From positions 124,001 to 188,000 of the forward strand of contig CAVWYO010000006.1 in the NCBI GenBank assembly GCA_963759235.1: a stretch of DNA of 64,000 bases, in the 5' to 3' direction. Every line of letters begins with the position of its first letter. Position 1 is the first letter of the stretch. Made by a program: the position numbers and the translations under genes. The stretch is from Bauldia sp963759235 (GTDB lineage: Bacteria; Pseudomonadota; Alphaproteobacteria; Rhizobiales; Kaistiaceae). Below are positions 1 to 8,344 of this stretch, one piece after another. The notes under the pieces were generated by a model that saw only the letters and a list, made by a program, of their open reading frames with translations, searched no databases and was not told the DNA's origin.

Positions 1-1
1 G

Positions 2-385
2 GCTTCGGTGACCAGGACCATGATCGAGTCGCTCGGCATCGTCACTGAGGGCCCGGAGCAACTGGTGTCGGGCCTGTCCGGCGGCAATCAGCAGAAGGTA
101 GTGATGGCCCGGGCTCTGGCCACGGCGCCGCCGGTGCTCGTCCTCATGGACCCCACCGCCGGCGTCGACGTCAAGTCGAAGGAGGCCCTCCTCGCAATCG
201 TCGAGAGCATGCGCCAGGAAGGCAAGGCGATCCTCGTCGTCAGCGGCGAGCTCGAGGACCTCAAAACCTGCGACCGCGTCCTTGTCATGCGGCACGGCGC
301 TGTCGTCGCCGAACACAAGGCCGGCTGGACCGACAACACGTTGGTCGCTTCAATCGAGGGCATAGAGTTCGATGAGCATCAATGA
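2..385 (+). CDS. Sugar ABC transporter ATP-binding protein, C-terminal part (importer A, cut by left edge)
   Basis: This is the end of a ribose-type (RbsA/MglA family) ATPase; the reading frame is open to the left edge, so the true start lies outside the window. The visible part has the signature LSGGNQQK followed by a Walker B region reading VLVLMDPTAGVDV. In this family the second nucleotide-binding domain normally reads LDEPTRGVDV, so the aspartate-glutamate pair is shifted to methionine-aspartate. Importer E has a similar LNDPTRGVD sequence, so this looks like family variation and not damage. The stop overlaps the start of the downstream permease by 14 bases, which indicates one operon. 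Its substrate is not evident. Confidence 0.9.
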   Translation, partial: ASVTRTMIESLGIVTEGPEQLVSGLSGGNQQKVVMARALATAPPVLVLMDPTAGVDVKSKEALLAIVESMRQEGKAILVVSGELEDLKTCDRVLVMRHGAVVAEHKAGWTDNTLVASIEGIEFDEHQ

Positions 386-1394
386 ACCGGTACGCGGGAC
401 GGTCGGCGGAATGGCGGGCGCCAGACCGCGATCGGCCGCCAGCGTCAGACTGCGCGACCTCGCTTTGTTGCCGGCGCTCATCGTTCTCATCGTCGTCGGC
501 ACGTTCGTCAGTCCGGTCTTTCTCTCCGAGGCCAACATCACGACGATCCTCACCTCGTCGGCGGCGCTCGCCCTCGTGGTGCTCGGTGAGTCGCTGGTCA
601 TCATCACCGGCAAGTTCGACCTGTCGCTCGAATCGACTTTCGGCATCGCCCCGGCGATCGGCGCGATGGTCGTCATCCCCACCGCAAACTACGGCTTCGG
701 TGTCGAATTGCCGACCGCGGTCGGCATCCTCACCGTGCTTGTCGTCGGCGCGGTGATCGGCTTCGCCAACGGCTTCATGGTCGTCAAACTGAAGCTCAAC
801 GCCTTCATCGTCACGCTCGCCATGCTGATCGTTCTGCGCGGGATGCTGGTCGGCGCGACGAGCGGGCGGACGCTCTTCGACCTGCCGGACGCGTTTTACG
901 CGCTGATGACGGTCACATTCCTCGGTCTGCCGCTATCGGTGTGGCTGGCGGCGTTCGCCTTCCTGATTGCGGCTTTGATCCTGCGCTACCACCGTCTTGG
1001 CCGGGCGCTATACGCGATCGGCGGCAATGCGGAAGCGGCGCGCGCCGCCGGCATCCGCGTCGAGCGCGTCACCTGGGGCGTGTACGTACTGGCCAGCATG
1101 CTGGCGTCCATCGGTGGGCTGGTTACGGTCGGCTATGTCGGCGCGATCAGCGCCAATCAGGGCAACGGCATGATCTTCACCGTTTTCGCCGCGGCGGTGA
1201 TCGGCGGCATATCGCTCGACGGCGGCAAGGGATCGATGTTCGGCGCGCTCACCGGGGTGCTTCTTCTCGGCGTCGTGCAGAACCTGCTCACCCTTGCCCA
1301 GGTGCCGTCGTTCTGGATCCAGGCGATCTACGGCGCGATCATCCTCGGCTCGCTGATGGTCGCCCGCTTTGCCGGAGGGCAGGCCCAGGAATAG
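372..1394 (+). CDS. Sugar ABC transporter permease, RbsC family (importer A)
   Basis: A 340-residue inner-membrane permease of the ribose/xylose/galactose family (BPD_transp_2). The sequence alternates hydrophobic segments through its whole length. It has the family landmark GESLVIITGKFDLS early, where the family usually reads GG.DLSVG, and the cytoplasmic-loop GGNAEAARAAGI coupling motif near residue 219, followed by a conserved AAAVIGGISLDGGKGS segment. It starts inside the end of the ATPase gene, so the two are translated together. No solute-binding gene of this importer is in the window, so it probably lies to the left. The next gene runs the opposite way and ends 190 bases downstream. 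Confidence 0.92.
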   Translation: MSINEPVRGTVGGMAGARPRSAASVRLRDLALLPALIVLIVVGTFVSPVFLSEANITTILTSSAALALVVLGESLVIITGKFDLSLESTFGIAPAIGAMVVIPTANYGFGVELPTAVGILTVLVVGAVIGFANGFMVVKLKLNAFIVTLAMLIVLRGMLVGATSGRTLFDLPDAFYALMTVTFLGLPLSVWLAAFAFLIAALILRYHRLGRALYAIGGNAEAARAAGIRVERVTWGVYVLASMLASIGGLVTVGYVGAISANQGNGMIFTVFAAAVIGGISLDGGKGSMFGALTGVLLLGVVQNLLTLAQVPSFWIQAIYGAIILGSLMVARFAGGQAQE

Positions 1395-1463
1395 GACGCG
1401 CGCCGACGCATCGAGGGAACCGGAATGCGGTCGTCCTTGCTGATACGCCCGCGCGATTCTCGG

Positions 1464-1507
1464 GCATTTTCAGGAAAAGTGTGCGCACTTTTCCGCCCGG
1501 AAAATGC
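1464..1507. repeat. Nested inverted repeat between convergent genes
   Basis: The inner hairpin has nine-base arms ggaaaagtg (1473-1481) and cacttttcc (1486-1494) around a four-base loop. An outer pair, gcatttt (1464-1470) and aaaatgc (1501-1507), encloses it. It lies between the ends of the importer A permease and the convergent aldehyde dehydrogenase. It could act as a two-way terminator or be one copy of a dispersed rhizobial palindromic element; I see no second copy here. Confidence 0.55.
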
Positions 1508-1583
1508 GAAGAATCAAAGAGATAGAGCAAAGGCCCCGATTTAATCAGCGAAGCGGCGCGGGTCGGCGTAGCGACCCGTTTCA

Positions 1584-3071
1584 TCAGCTTGGCCGATAAG
1601 GCATCAGCGTGGTCGCCGCCGCGTCGCCGTAGTTCATGTAGACGGTCTTCTTCTTAAGGAAGATTTCGAGCCCGTGCGATCCGTCGTCGCCGCCGACGCC
1701 GCTCTGCCGATAGCCGACGTGGAAGCCCTGCAGGCTTTCCGGCCCGATGCGGTTGACGTAGAGCTCGCCGAAATCGATGTCGCGAATGGCCTTCATGATC
1801 TGCGTGACATCGCGGGTGAAGAGATAGGCGGAGAGGCCGTAGCGGCTGCGGTTGCTCACCGCCACGGCGTCTTCGAACGAGTGAAACGGAACGATCGGGA
1901 CGACTGGACCGAAGATCTCGTCCTGCATGATCGCCATGTCCGGGCCGACGTCGGTGAGGACGGTCGCCGAATACCAGTTGCCGCCCGGCGTCGGTGGCGA
2001 TTGGGGACGCTCGCCACCGAGGGCCACGCGGGCGCCGTCGCGCACGGCGGCGGCGACCATCGCCTCGACCTTCTCGAGTTCGGGACGGCTCACCTTCGGC
2101 CCGATGTCGGTGTCCTCGGCGAGCGGATCGCCGAGGCGGAGGGCACGCGCCTGCTCGATGAAAGCGTCGAGGAAGCTCTGGTAGACGTCCTCGTGAACGA
2201 GGGTGCGTTCGTTGCAGATGCACACCTGTCCGCAGTTCATGAAGCGCGAGGTGACGGCGCTGCGGACGGCGAGACCGAGGTCGGCGTCGGGCATCACGAT
2301 GAACGGCGCCTTGCCGCCGAGTTCGAGCGAGATCGGCGTCAGATGGGTTGCCGCGACCTGCATGATCCGCCGGCCGGTCGGCACGCTGCCGGTCATGGTG
2401 ATGAGATCGACGCCGGCCGCGCCGGTGAGCCGCTCGCCGACGGTCTCGCCTGCCCCGGTAACGATGTTGACGACGCCCGGCGGCACCCCCGCCTCGTTGA
2501 TGAGCCGCCCCATATGGAGGGCGGAGAGCGGGGTCAGTTCGTGCGGCTTCAAGATGATCGTGTCGCCGGCGATCATCGCCGGCGCCACTTTCCGCGAGAC
2601 CAGCGCGGCCGGGTAATTCCACGGGATGATCCCGACCACCACCCCGACCGGAACCCGTTGAATCCAGATCTGCTCGTCGCGGACGTCGGAGGGGAGGATC
2701 TCGCCCTCGATGCGGCGGGCAAACTCGGCGAAATAGGAGAAGAACTCGGCGGCGCCGCCGACCTCTCCCCGTGCCTCGCTGATCGGCTTGCCCTGCTCGC
2801 GCACCACCAGCCTGGCGAGTTCGTCGGCGTCGCGGCGAATGAGCTCGGCGATTCTCTTCATGAAGGCGGCCCGTTCGATCGGCGCCAGGGCGCTCCAGCC
2901 CGGCTGGGCCCGGCGTGCCGCCGCAATGGCCGCGTCGATCTGCTCGGCCGTCGCTTCGGGAACCGATGCGATGGTGTCGCCGGTGGCGGGATTGACGACA
3001 GGCCTTTGTTGGGGCGAAAGGACCGCCTCGCCGTCGATCAACATCGCCCATTCCTCGCGCTTGGTCGCCAT
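1584..3071 (-). CDS. aldA: Aldehyde dehydrogenase, AldA-like (lactaldehyde/glycolaldehyde dehydrogenase)
   Basis: A 495-residue NAD-dependent aldehyde dehydrogenase. It carries the GIIPWNYP segment near residue 147, the catalytic glutamate E250 in LELGGKAP, and the catalytic cysteine C284 in CGQVC. The C-terminal FGELYVNR..LQGFHVGYRQSG region resembles E. coli AldA closely, which oxidises L-lactaldehyde to lactate and glycolaldehyde to glycolate. The frame is open further upstream to 3176, but the ATG at 3071 has a strong AGGAGGGAG ribosome site seven bases before it, so I chose that start. It is divergent from an RraA-like gene and near an HpcH-type aldolase, whose family often releases pyruvate plus a short aldehyde. 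That fits a role downstream of a sugar-acid aldolase, but the substrate is inferred. Confidence 0.85.
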   Translation of the reverse strand: MATKREEWAMLIDGEAVLSPQQRPVVNPATGDTIASVPEATAEQIDAAIAAARRAQPGWSALAPIERAAFMKRIAELIRRDADELARLVVREQGKPISEARGEVGGAAEFFSYFAEFARRIEGEILPSDVRDEQIWIQRVPVGVVVGIIPWNYPAALVSRKVAPAMIAGDTIILKPHELTPLSALHMGRLINEAGVPPGVVNIVTGAGETVGERLTGAAGVDLITMTGSVPTGRRIMQVAATHLTPISLELGGKAPFIVMPDADLGLAVRSAVTSRFMNCGQVCICNERTLVHEDVYQSFLDAFIEQARALRLGDPLAEDTDIGPKVSRPELEKVEAMVAAAVRDGARVALGGERPQSPPTPGGNWYSATVLTDVGPDMAIMQDEIFGPVVPIVPFHSFEDAVAVSNRSRYGLSAYLFTRDVTQIMKAIRDIDFGELYVNRIGPESLQGFHVGYRQSGVGGDDGSHGLEIFLKKKTVYMNYGDAAATTLMPYRPS

Positions 3072-3184
3072 GTTCTCCCTCCTGCCGTTCACTGCGTTGC
3101 CACGCACCTCTGAACGGTCGGTCATGGCCGACCGTTGATCGGGGAACAATCGCTGGCGAGGAAGCCTACATCCCACAAGTGGAT

Positions 3185-3199
3185 TTTCTTGGCAAGAAA
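3185..3199. promoter_or_regulatory. Perfect palindrome in the aldA/rraA-like divergent promoter
   Basis: TTTCTTG-G-CAAGAAA, two seven-base arms around one central base, lies between the divergent aldA-like and RraA-like genes in an AT-richer stretch. It has the form of an operator for a dimeric regulator. I cannot say which regulator binds it, and no other copy was seen. Confidence 0.45.
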
Positions 3200-3256
3200 T
3201 GTAAGAATTTGGAAGATTATGAGAAACCGGCTCAGCAGGCGACCGACGGCGAAGCG

Positions 3257-3949
3257 ATGACCATTTCCACCGACCTGATTGAAACGCTGCGGGGTATCGA
3301 CACGCCGACGATCTGCAATGCGCTTGAGATCGTCGACCCCTCGCGGCGCACCACGGGCTTCAACCGCAGGCCTCTGGTCTGTCCCTTTCCCGAGTTGAAG
3401 CCGATGGTCGGCTTTGCCCGAACCGCCGTCATCCGTTGCAGTCGGCCTCCGGCGAGCGCCGACCAGCGCGGTCGCCGGCTCGCCTACTATGATTACGTCG
3501 AGAAAGGTCCGCGCCCGAGCGTCGTCGTTATCCAGGACACCGACCCCGAGCAAGGGGTCGGCGCGTTCTGGGGCGAGGTCCAGACCAACGTTCACAAGGC
3601 GCTCGGTTGCGCCGGCGTGGTCACCGATGGCTCGGTGCGCGACATCGACCAGATGGCCAAGGGCTTCTTCGTCCTCGCCGGTTCCGTCATGCCGTCGCAC
3701 GTCCATGCGGATATCGCCGCTTTCGATGTGCCGGTGACCGTCGCCGGCATGCCGGTCTCGCCGGGCGACTTGATCCACGCGGACCGCCACGGGGCGGTGG
3801 TCATACCGGAAGCCGCCGCCGCGGCGATTCCGGCGACGGCAACCCTCATCGCGCGGCGCGAGAAGGTGATCCTCGACGCCTGTCGGCGCGGCGGCTTTTC
3901 GATCGACGACATCCGCGCCGCCTTCGCCGAGATGGACGACATTCACTGA
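3257..3949 (+). CDS. RraA-like / dimethylmenaquinone methyltransferase family protein
   Basis: About 230 residues with the RraA-family core: AGVVTDGSVRD in the centre, where family aldolases carry an essential arginine-aspartate pair, and the GDLIHADRHGAVVIP segment towards the end. Family members include RNase E inhibitor proteins and class II pyruvate aldolases such as 4-hydroxy-4-methyl-2-oxoglutarate aldolase; the neighbours here favour an enzyme. The frame opens at a GTG at 3179, but the palindrome at 3185-3199 and the lack of family similarity in the first 26 residues favour the ATG at 3257. The ribosome site before it is weak, so the start is uncertain. It diverges from aldA and faces an HpcH-type aldolase gene. 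Confidence 0.75.
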   Translation: MTISTDLIETLRGIDTPTICNALEIVDPSRRTTGFNRRPLVCPFPELKPMVGFARTAVIRCSRPPASADQRGRRLAYYDYVEKGPRPSVVVIQDTDPEQGVGAFWGEVQTNVHKALGCAGVVTDGSVRDIDQMAKGFFVLAGSVMPSHVHADIAAFDVPVTVAGMPVSPGDLIHADRHGAVVIPEAAAAAIPATATLIARREKVILDACRRGGFSIDDIRAAFAEMDDIH

Positions 3950-3972
3950 CCGGGCGGTGGTCGCCGCAGGCG

Positions 3973-4761
3973 TCAGGCGTCCTTGCCGTCTTCCCGCAAG
4001 GCCCCGATGAATCCGCCGAGCGCCGACTGGAAGACGCCGACGTCGGTGCCGCAGCACAGGCAGCGAAAGCCCTTCCGGCGCCACTCCCGGGCCATCTCCG
4101 CCGAACCGGCGAGGAAGCCCGCCGCCTTGCCGTGCCGGCGGCACGCCGTCAGCAGCGTGTCCACCGCCGCATGGAACGCGGGCTCGTCGAAGGCGGCCGT
4201 GATCCCCATCGTACTGGTGAGATCGTAGTGGCCGAGCCAACCGACGTCGATGCCGGGGACCGCGAGGATCTCGTCGGCATTGCCGATCCCGGTCTTGGTC
4301 TCGACCAGCGCAATGACCAGCGTCCGCTCGTTCTCGCTTTGCATCTTTGCGACGACGTCGCCGCGGTCGTAGTCGTCGTGCCCGGCGCCGAAGCCGAGGC
4401 CACGAACGCCGTCCGGCCGGTACCGGCACCATTTGGCGAGGTTCGCCGCCTGCTCCGCGGTTTCGATCATCGGCACCATGATCCCCATCGCCCCCGCATC
4501 TAGAACCGGCGCGATGAGGTGGTAGGCGAGGCCCGGAACCCGCACGAACGGGACTACCCCGGTGCCGCGGGCGAAGGCGATCTGCGCCTTGAGGGTGTCG
4601 ATGCCGACGGCGCCGTGCTCCATGTCGAAGATCACGAATTCGGCGCCGGCATTGGCGGCGATCTGACAGAAGCCCGGCGTGAAGAACTCGGTCGCCATGA
4701 TGCCGTAGGCGGCGCCGTCGCTAAGCAGCTTGGTGCGAACCGGATTTGCTCGGATCGCCAT
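3973..4761 (-). CDS. HpcH/HpaI family class II aldolase
   Basis: A 262-residue aldolase of the HpcH/HpaI family. These metal-dependent enzymes cleave 4-hydroxy-2-oxo acids such as 2-keto-3-deoxy acids into pyruvate and an aldehyde. Visible landmarks are FDMEHG near residue 48, the MVPMIET segment, ALVETKTGI (metal-binding glutamate region) and VGWLGHYDLTSTMG. The first metal-binding motif is often written VETAEQA, and here it reads IETAEQA. The gene overlaps the end of the upstream dehydrogenase in a GTGACCATG arrangement, so either the GTG at 4767 or the ATG at 4761 could start it. It belongs to a minus-strand operon running from 8020 to here. The aldehyde released could be the substrate of the AldA-like enzyme next door. 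Confidence 0.82.
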   Translation of the reverse strand: MAIRANPVRTKLLSDGAAYGIMATEFFTPGFCQIAANAGAEFVIFDMEHGAVGIDTLKAQIAFARGTGVVPFVRVPGLAYHLIAPVLDAGAMGIMVPMIETAEQAANLAKWCRYRPDGVRGLGFGAGHDDYDRGDVVAKMQSENERTLVIALVETKTGIGNADEILAVPGIDVGWLGHYDLTSTMGITAAFDEPAFHAAVDTLLTACRRHGKAAGFLAGSAEMAREWRRKGFRCLCCGTDVGVFQSALGGFIGALREDGKDA

Positions 4762-4763
4762 GG

Positions 4764-5851
4764 TCACCGCCCCGGAGCGGGGACGCCGAGCGACGCGGCC
4801 GCGGCGACGATTCGCGCCCAGGTCTCGCCGTCGATCGGGATGCCGTTTGCCTCCCGCTCGGCTCTCGTTCGATCCTCGATCGCGCCGGGCAGGAGCACGG
4901 TCCCACCGCTTTCCAGCGGCGGCGACGCGGTCGTCCAGGTGATGAGCCGCTTGACGTCCTCCTGGAACGGCACGGTGCCGGCGAAGGCGGCGGGATCGAA
5001 GGCGAGCGACAGCATGTTGTTGACCAGCCGCCCCGCCGTCGGGTTCTTGGGATTGCTGGCGAGGCCGCCGGTCAACGATCCGGCGAGAATCTCGCAGAAG
5101 AAAGACAGCCCCGACCCCTTGTGGCCGCCGAACGGCAAGATGGCGCCGGGGGGATCGGCATAGAAGGCCTCCGGGTCGGTCGTCGGCCGTCCGGCGCCGT
5201 CGAGCACGTAGCCGGGGGAAGCTTCTCCCCCTTGTTCCGCCCCACCTGGATCTTCCCCTCGGCGATCACCGACGTTGCGATGTCGAGGATGAGTGGCCTC
5301 CCCCCCGCGACCGGCGCGCCGGCGGCGAGCGGATTCGCGGAGAGGCGCCGGTCGCTGCCGCCATGCGGCGCGACGAGAATGCCGAATCCGGATGTGTTGA
5401 CGAAATGAAAGGAGGCCAGCCCCTCATTTGCGAGGTATTCGGCCCAGGCGCCGATACGCCCAAGGTGTCCCGAATTGCGGATCGCCATAACGGCAAAACC
5501 GTTGGCGCGAGCGCGCGTCGTGGCGATCGCCATCGCCTCCTTGCCGATCACCTGGCCGTAGCCGAACCCGCCGTCGACCACCACGGCAGCACCGCGGTCG
5601 GAGACGATTTCGGCATGGCGATTGGGCAGAACCTGACCCGCCCGCACCCAGTCGACATATTTGTAGATCCGCATGACGCCGTGCGAATCGTGGCCGGCCA
5701 GATTGGATTCGACCAGATGGGAAGCGATGATCTCGGCTTCCTCGCGGCTTGACCCCGCCGCCTGGAAGATCGTCTCGGCAAAGTCCTGCAGGTCTTGGCG
5801 GGCGATGTTGTGGATCGGCGCCCGGCTTTCAGCGACGGTGGCAGCAGCCAA
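4764..5851 (-). pseudogene. Malate/L-lactate dehydrogenase family oxidoreductase, frameshifted
   Basis: Two adjacent frames together make one full-length Ldh2/MDH2-type dehydrogenase. The first covers the N-terminal part with HLVESNLAGHDSHGVMR and ends its good match at GRNKGEKLP. The second resumes with YVLDGAGRPTTDPEAF and contains PFGGHKGSGL. The break is at a run of five G on the plus strand (5214-5218). One extra base in that run would restore a single frame reading LPPGYVLDG. This family oxidises 2-hydroxy acids with NAD(P). Either the gene is recently inactivated or the base is a sequencing error; the rest shows no other damage, which favours error or a very recent event. A second, intact family member lies at 20930-22009. 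Confidence 0.8.
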
Positions 5852-5900
5852 GAGTGAACCTCATGTCTTCAGGCGATGACGTGACCATCCGGCGGGTACG

Positions 5901-6917
5901 TCATTGCGCCATGTTAAGAGCGAAGTCGATCGCTTCGACCATGCTTTGCGCCGAGGCGACGCCCTTGCCGGCGATGTCGAAGGCAGTTCCGTGATCGACC
6001 GATGTGCGCACGAACGGCAGGCCGAGCGTGACGTTGACGCCGCTCAGCGCCGTCCATTTCCGCTGTTTCGGGTCGATGCGGAAGCCGAGCAGCTTCAGCG
6101 GAATATGCCCCTGGTCATGATACATGGCGACGACCGCGTCGAACTCGTCGCCGAGCGCGCGCACAAAGACGGTGTCGCCCGAAATCGGCCCGCTCACGTC
6201 GTGACCCCGGCTGCGAAATGCCTCGACCGTCGGGGCGATGATGGTGCTGTCCTCGCGCCCGAACAGGCCGCCCTCGCCGGCATGTGGGTTGAGGGCCGCC
6301 ACGGCAATGCGGGGCTTTGCGAATCCGAAACGCCAGAGCGCCGCGATGGTGAGATCGAGAACCCGGGTCAACCGCTCCGGCGTCACCAGCCCCGGCACCG
6401 CCGACAGGGGAACGTGCGTCGAGACGTGCGAGACGCGAAGGTTCTCGTGGACCAGCATCATGCACGTATCGCGGCTGCCGGTGAGGTGCGCCAGCATGTC
6501 GGTGTGCCCGGAATACGCATGACCGGCGAGATTGATCGCCTCCTTGGAGATCGGCGCGGTGACGATGGCGGAGATATCGCCGGCGAGTGCGTCCGTCACC
6601 GCTCGCTCGATCGCGCCAAAGGCGAGGCGACCGGCTTCGACATCGACCGTGCCGACCGGAATGCGGCGTGCAGGTTCGCCCGATTCGACCACCGCCAATG
6701 CGGGCCAGGGCGCTTCGCCCCCGTCGTCTCTGATCTCGATCGGGATGCCGAGAGAGCCCGAAGCGGTCGCTAGAACGCTCGGCGACCCATAGACGATCGG
6801 CTGAAAGCCGTCGCGGTCGCTGCGTCGGGCGAGCTGATCGAGGGCCTTGACGATGATCTCCGGCCCGATGCCGGCAGGGTCGCCCATCGTGATGCCGATC
6901 CGCCGCGGCGTCTTCAA
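5901..6917 (-). CDS. pdxA2: PdxA2-type 4-phospho-D-threonate/erythronate 3-dehydrogenase
   Basis: A 338-residue member of the PdxA family, beginning RIGITMGDPAGIGPEI and holding HTDMLAHLTGS, NPHAGEGGLFG and YHDQGHIPLK, which carry the metal-binding and catalytic residues of the family. PdxA itself acts in vitamin B6 synthesis. The gene here overlaps by four bases a DUF1537 kinase gene and lies in a catabolic operon under a DeoR regulator. That pairing is the established signature of PdxA2, which oxidises and decarboxylates 4-phospho-D-threonate or D-erythronate to dihydroxyacetone phosphate. I therefore call the catabolic form; the exact stereochemistry of the substrate cannot be read from the sequence. 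Confidence 0.82.
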   Translation of the reverse strand: MKTPRRIGITMGDPAGIGPEIIVKALDQLARRSDRDGFQPIVYGSPSVLATASGSLGIPIEIRDDGGEAPWPALAVVESGEPARRIPVGTVDVEAGRLAFGAIERAVTDALAGDISAIVTAPISKEAINLAGHAYSGHTDMLAHLTGSRDTCMMLVHENLRVSHVSTHVPLSAVPGLVTPERLTRVLDLTIAALWRFGFAKPRIAVAALNPHAGEGGLFGREDSTIIAPTVEAFRSRGHDVSGPISGDTVFVRALGDEFDAVVAMYHDQGHIPLKLLGFRIDPKQRKWTALSGVNVTLGLPFVRTSVDHGTAFDIAGKGVASAQSMVEAIDFALNMAQ

Positions 6918-8020
6918 CGCACGCGTCCTTCCGGTTCGCCGAACAGGCGGCTAAGCGTATCGTCTCCGCCGAATGCACCCGATTTCGATATGACCGTCGT
7001 CCCTTCCCAGCGACCGTCGGCGAAGCGCGAGACCGCGATGCCGGGCATCCACTCGCCGACGGCGTCGAGGCGGCCGGCGCCCATCTCCCCACAAAGACGA
7101 AAGAGCGTGTCGCCGCCGACCACGACGGCGGTCTCGGGCGGCGTCGCGTCAGACAGCATGGCGAATATCCGGCGGAAGAAGGCCTCGGCGTCGTCGGGAT
7201 CGAGTTGCGGAAGCGCGAAAGCGAGCGCGCGCGACTCGCCGGCCCGAAGCGCCGCATCGATCGCGGCGACGGCGGACTCGGCCTCCTCGGGGGCCGCGAC
7301 CGTCACGATCCGCTTCCCCCAATCCCGGCGGAGGCGCGCCGTCTGCGCCAATGACACCGGATGCCGACTTCCAATGACAAGCAGCCGCGGCCCGCCGTCG
7401 TGCGCCAAGCCGCTCGATGCGCCGGCGGAAAGCGCGCGGGCGAGGCCGGCCGTCCCGCACCAGAGAATCGGTTTGGCAAGGCTCGGCGAAAGCGCGACGA
7501 CGCGCGCAAGATCGTCGGTTGTTTCCGCGTCGAAGACCGCGACGCCTCCCGCCGGCAGGTCCTCCTCCCGGCCGATCACGCGGATCGCCACCCCCTCGCC
7601 CGTCAGGCCGCCGGCGAGATCGATCGCGATCGGCTGGCCGTCATCGCCGCCGGGCGCGAGTTGCCTGCCGCCGCGCGTGATTCGGTTCTGTTCGGGAAAC
7701 GCCGGCGCGATCACCACGCTCGCAAACGGGGCGCTCGCGCAACACGCCACCAGCTCCGGCACGGTATTGCCGCGCATCAAGGAGTCGATCTTCTTGAAGG
7801 CGATGGCCGAACCGCGAAGCCCCTGAACCAGCGTCGTCACCTTGCGGCCGGCGCGCTCCGGCGACAGTGAGCGCGTCTCGGAATCGAAGGCGAAATCTCC
7901 GTCCGCCGCCGGCAGACTGTCGCCCCAACACACCGCCACCGGGGTCCTTTCGGACGCGAAGGGCGCAGCCGCATCGAGCGCGCCGGTCAGGTCGTCTGCA
8001 AGAATGCCGATTCGCCGCAT
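6914..8020 (-). CDS. dtnK: Four-carbon acid sugar kinase (DUF1537), DtnK-like
   Basis: A 368-residue kinase beginning RRIGILADDLTGALDAA, the N-terminal landmark of the DUF1537 family, with a C-terminal nucleotide-binding part containing VVVGGDTLFRLC and SKSGAFGGDDTL. Family members phosphorylate D-threonate, D-erythronate or related four-carbon acids on O4. It is the first gene of a minus-strand operon, overlaps pdxA2 by four bases and is transcribed away from the DeoR regulator at 8345, so it is probably the regulated promoter-proximal gene. Together with PdxA2 it would turn a tetronate into dihydroxyacetone phosphate and carbon dioxide. The substrate isomer is inferred only. Confidence 0.85.
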   Translation of the reverse strand: MRRIGILADDLTGALDAAAPFASERTPVAVCWGDSLPAADGDFAFDSETRSLSPERAGRKVTTLVQGLRGSAIAFKKIDSLMRGNTVPELVACCASAPFASVVIAPAFPEQNRITRGGRQLAPGGDDGQPIAIDLAGGLTGEGVAIRVIGREEDLPAGGVAVFDAETTDDLARVVALSPSLAKPILWCGTAGLARALSAGASSGLAHDGGPRLLVIGSRHPVSLAQTARLRRDWGKRIVTVAAPEEAESAVAAIDAALRAGESRALAFALPQLDPDDAEAFFRRIFAMLSDATPPETAVVVGGDTLFRLCGEMGAGRLDAVGEWMPGIAVSRFADGRWEGTTVISKSGAFGGDDTLSRLFGEPEGRVR

Positions 8021-8344
8021 CAGCCGGATGTTTCACTCAAGTTGCACCCGCGGTGACGTCCATCCGACCCGGTTAGCGGTTCCGCTTGGCGCCGCCAGGC
8101 GTGTTCGCTCATCGACCAACCCGCCCGCTCTTCCCGGCCCGGAGGCATGCCATCGCGCAAGATTGGAATATTATGGTAGATATTGCAACACATTGGCTCA
8201 TCACTGTCAACGACGCTTGCCCTAAATGCCAGCCAAAGACAAGTCGGCTTGCCTCCCGGCAACCGGCCGGGCTAGCTCTCGCTTTGCGTGAATCACTCGG
8301 AATCGGCACACCTGTTGTACGATGAATCCGCGCGGACAGCCTAA
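8021..8344. other. Divergent intergenic region between dtnK and deoR
   Basis: This 324-base stretch holds no convincing gene. Its middle (about 8160-8190) is much richer in A and T than the surroundings and contains the inverted repeat listed separately. It must hold the promoters of the minus-strand dtnK operon and of the plus-strand DeoR regulator. I cannot assign clear -35 and -10 boxes. Confidence 0.6.
8163..8188. promoter_or_regulatory. Inverted repeat, candidate DeoR operator
   Basis: TTGGAATAT, eight spacer bases, then ATATTGCAA: nine-base arms with one mismatch. It sits in the AT-rich centre of the dtnK/deoR divergent region, where an operator for the adjacent DeoR-family repressor would be expected. 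Binding is inferred from place and symmetry only. Confidence 0.45.

Noticed and set aside
5901..6917. PdxA of vitamin B6 synthesis.
   Set aside because: The four-base overlap with a DUF1537 kinase in a catabolic operon under DeoR is the signature of PdxA2 and not of the biosynthetic gene.
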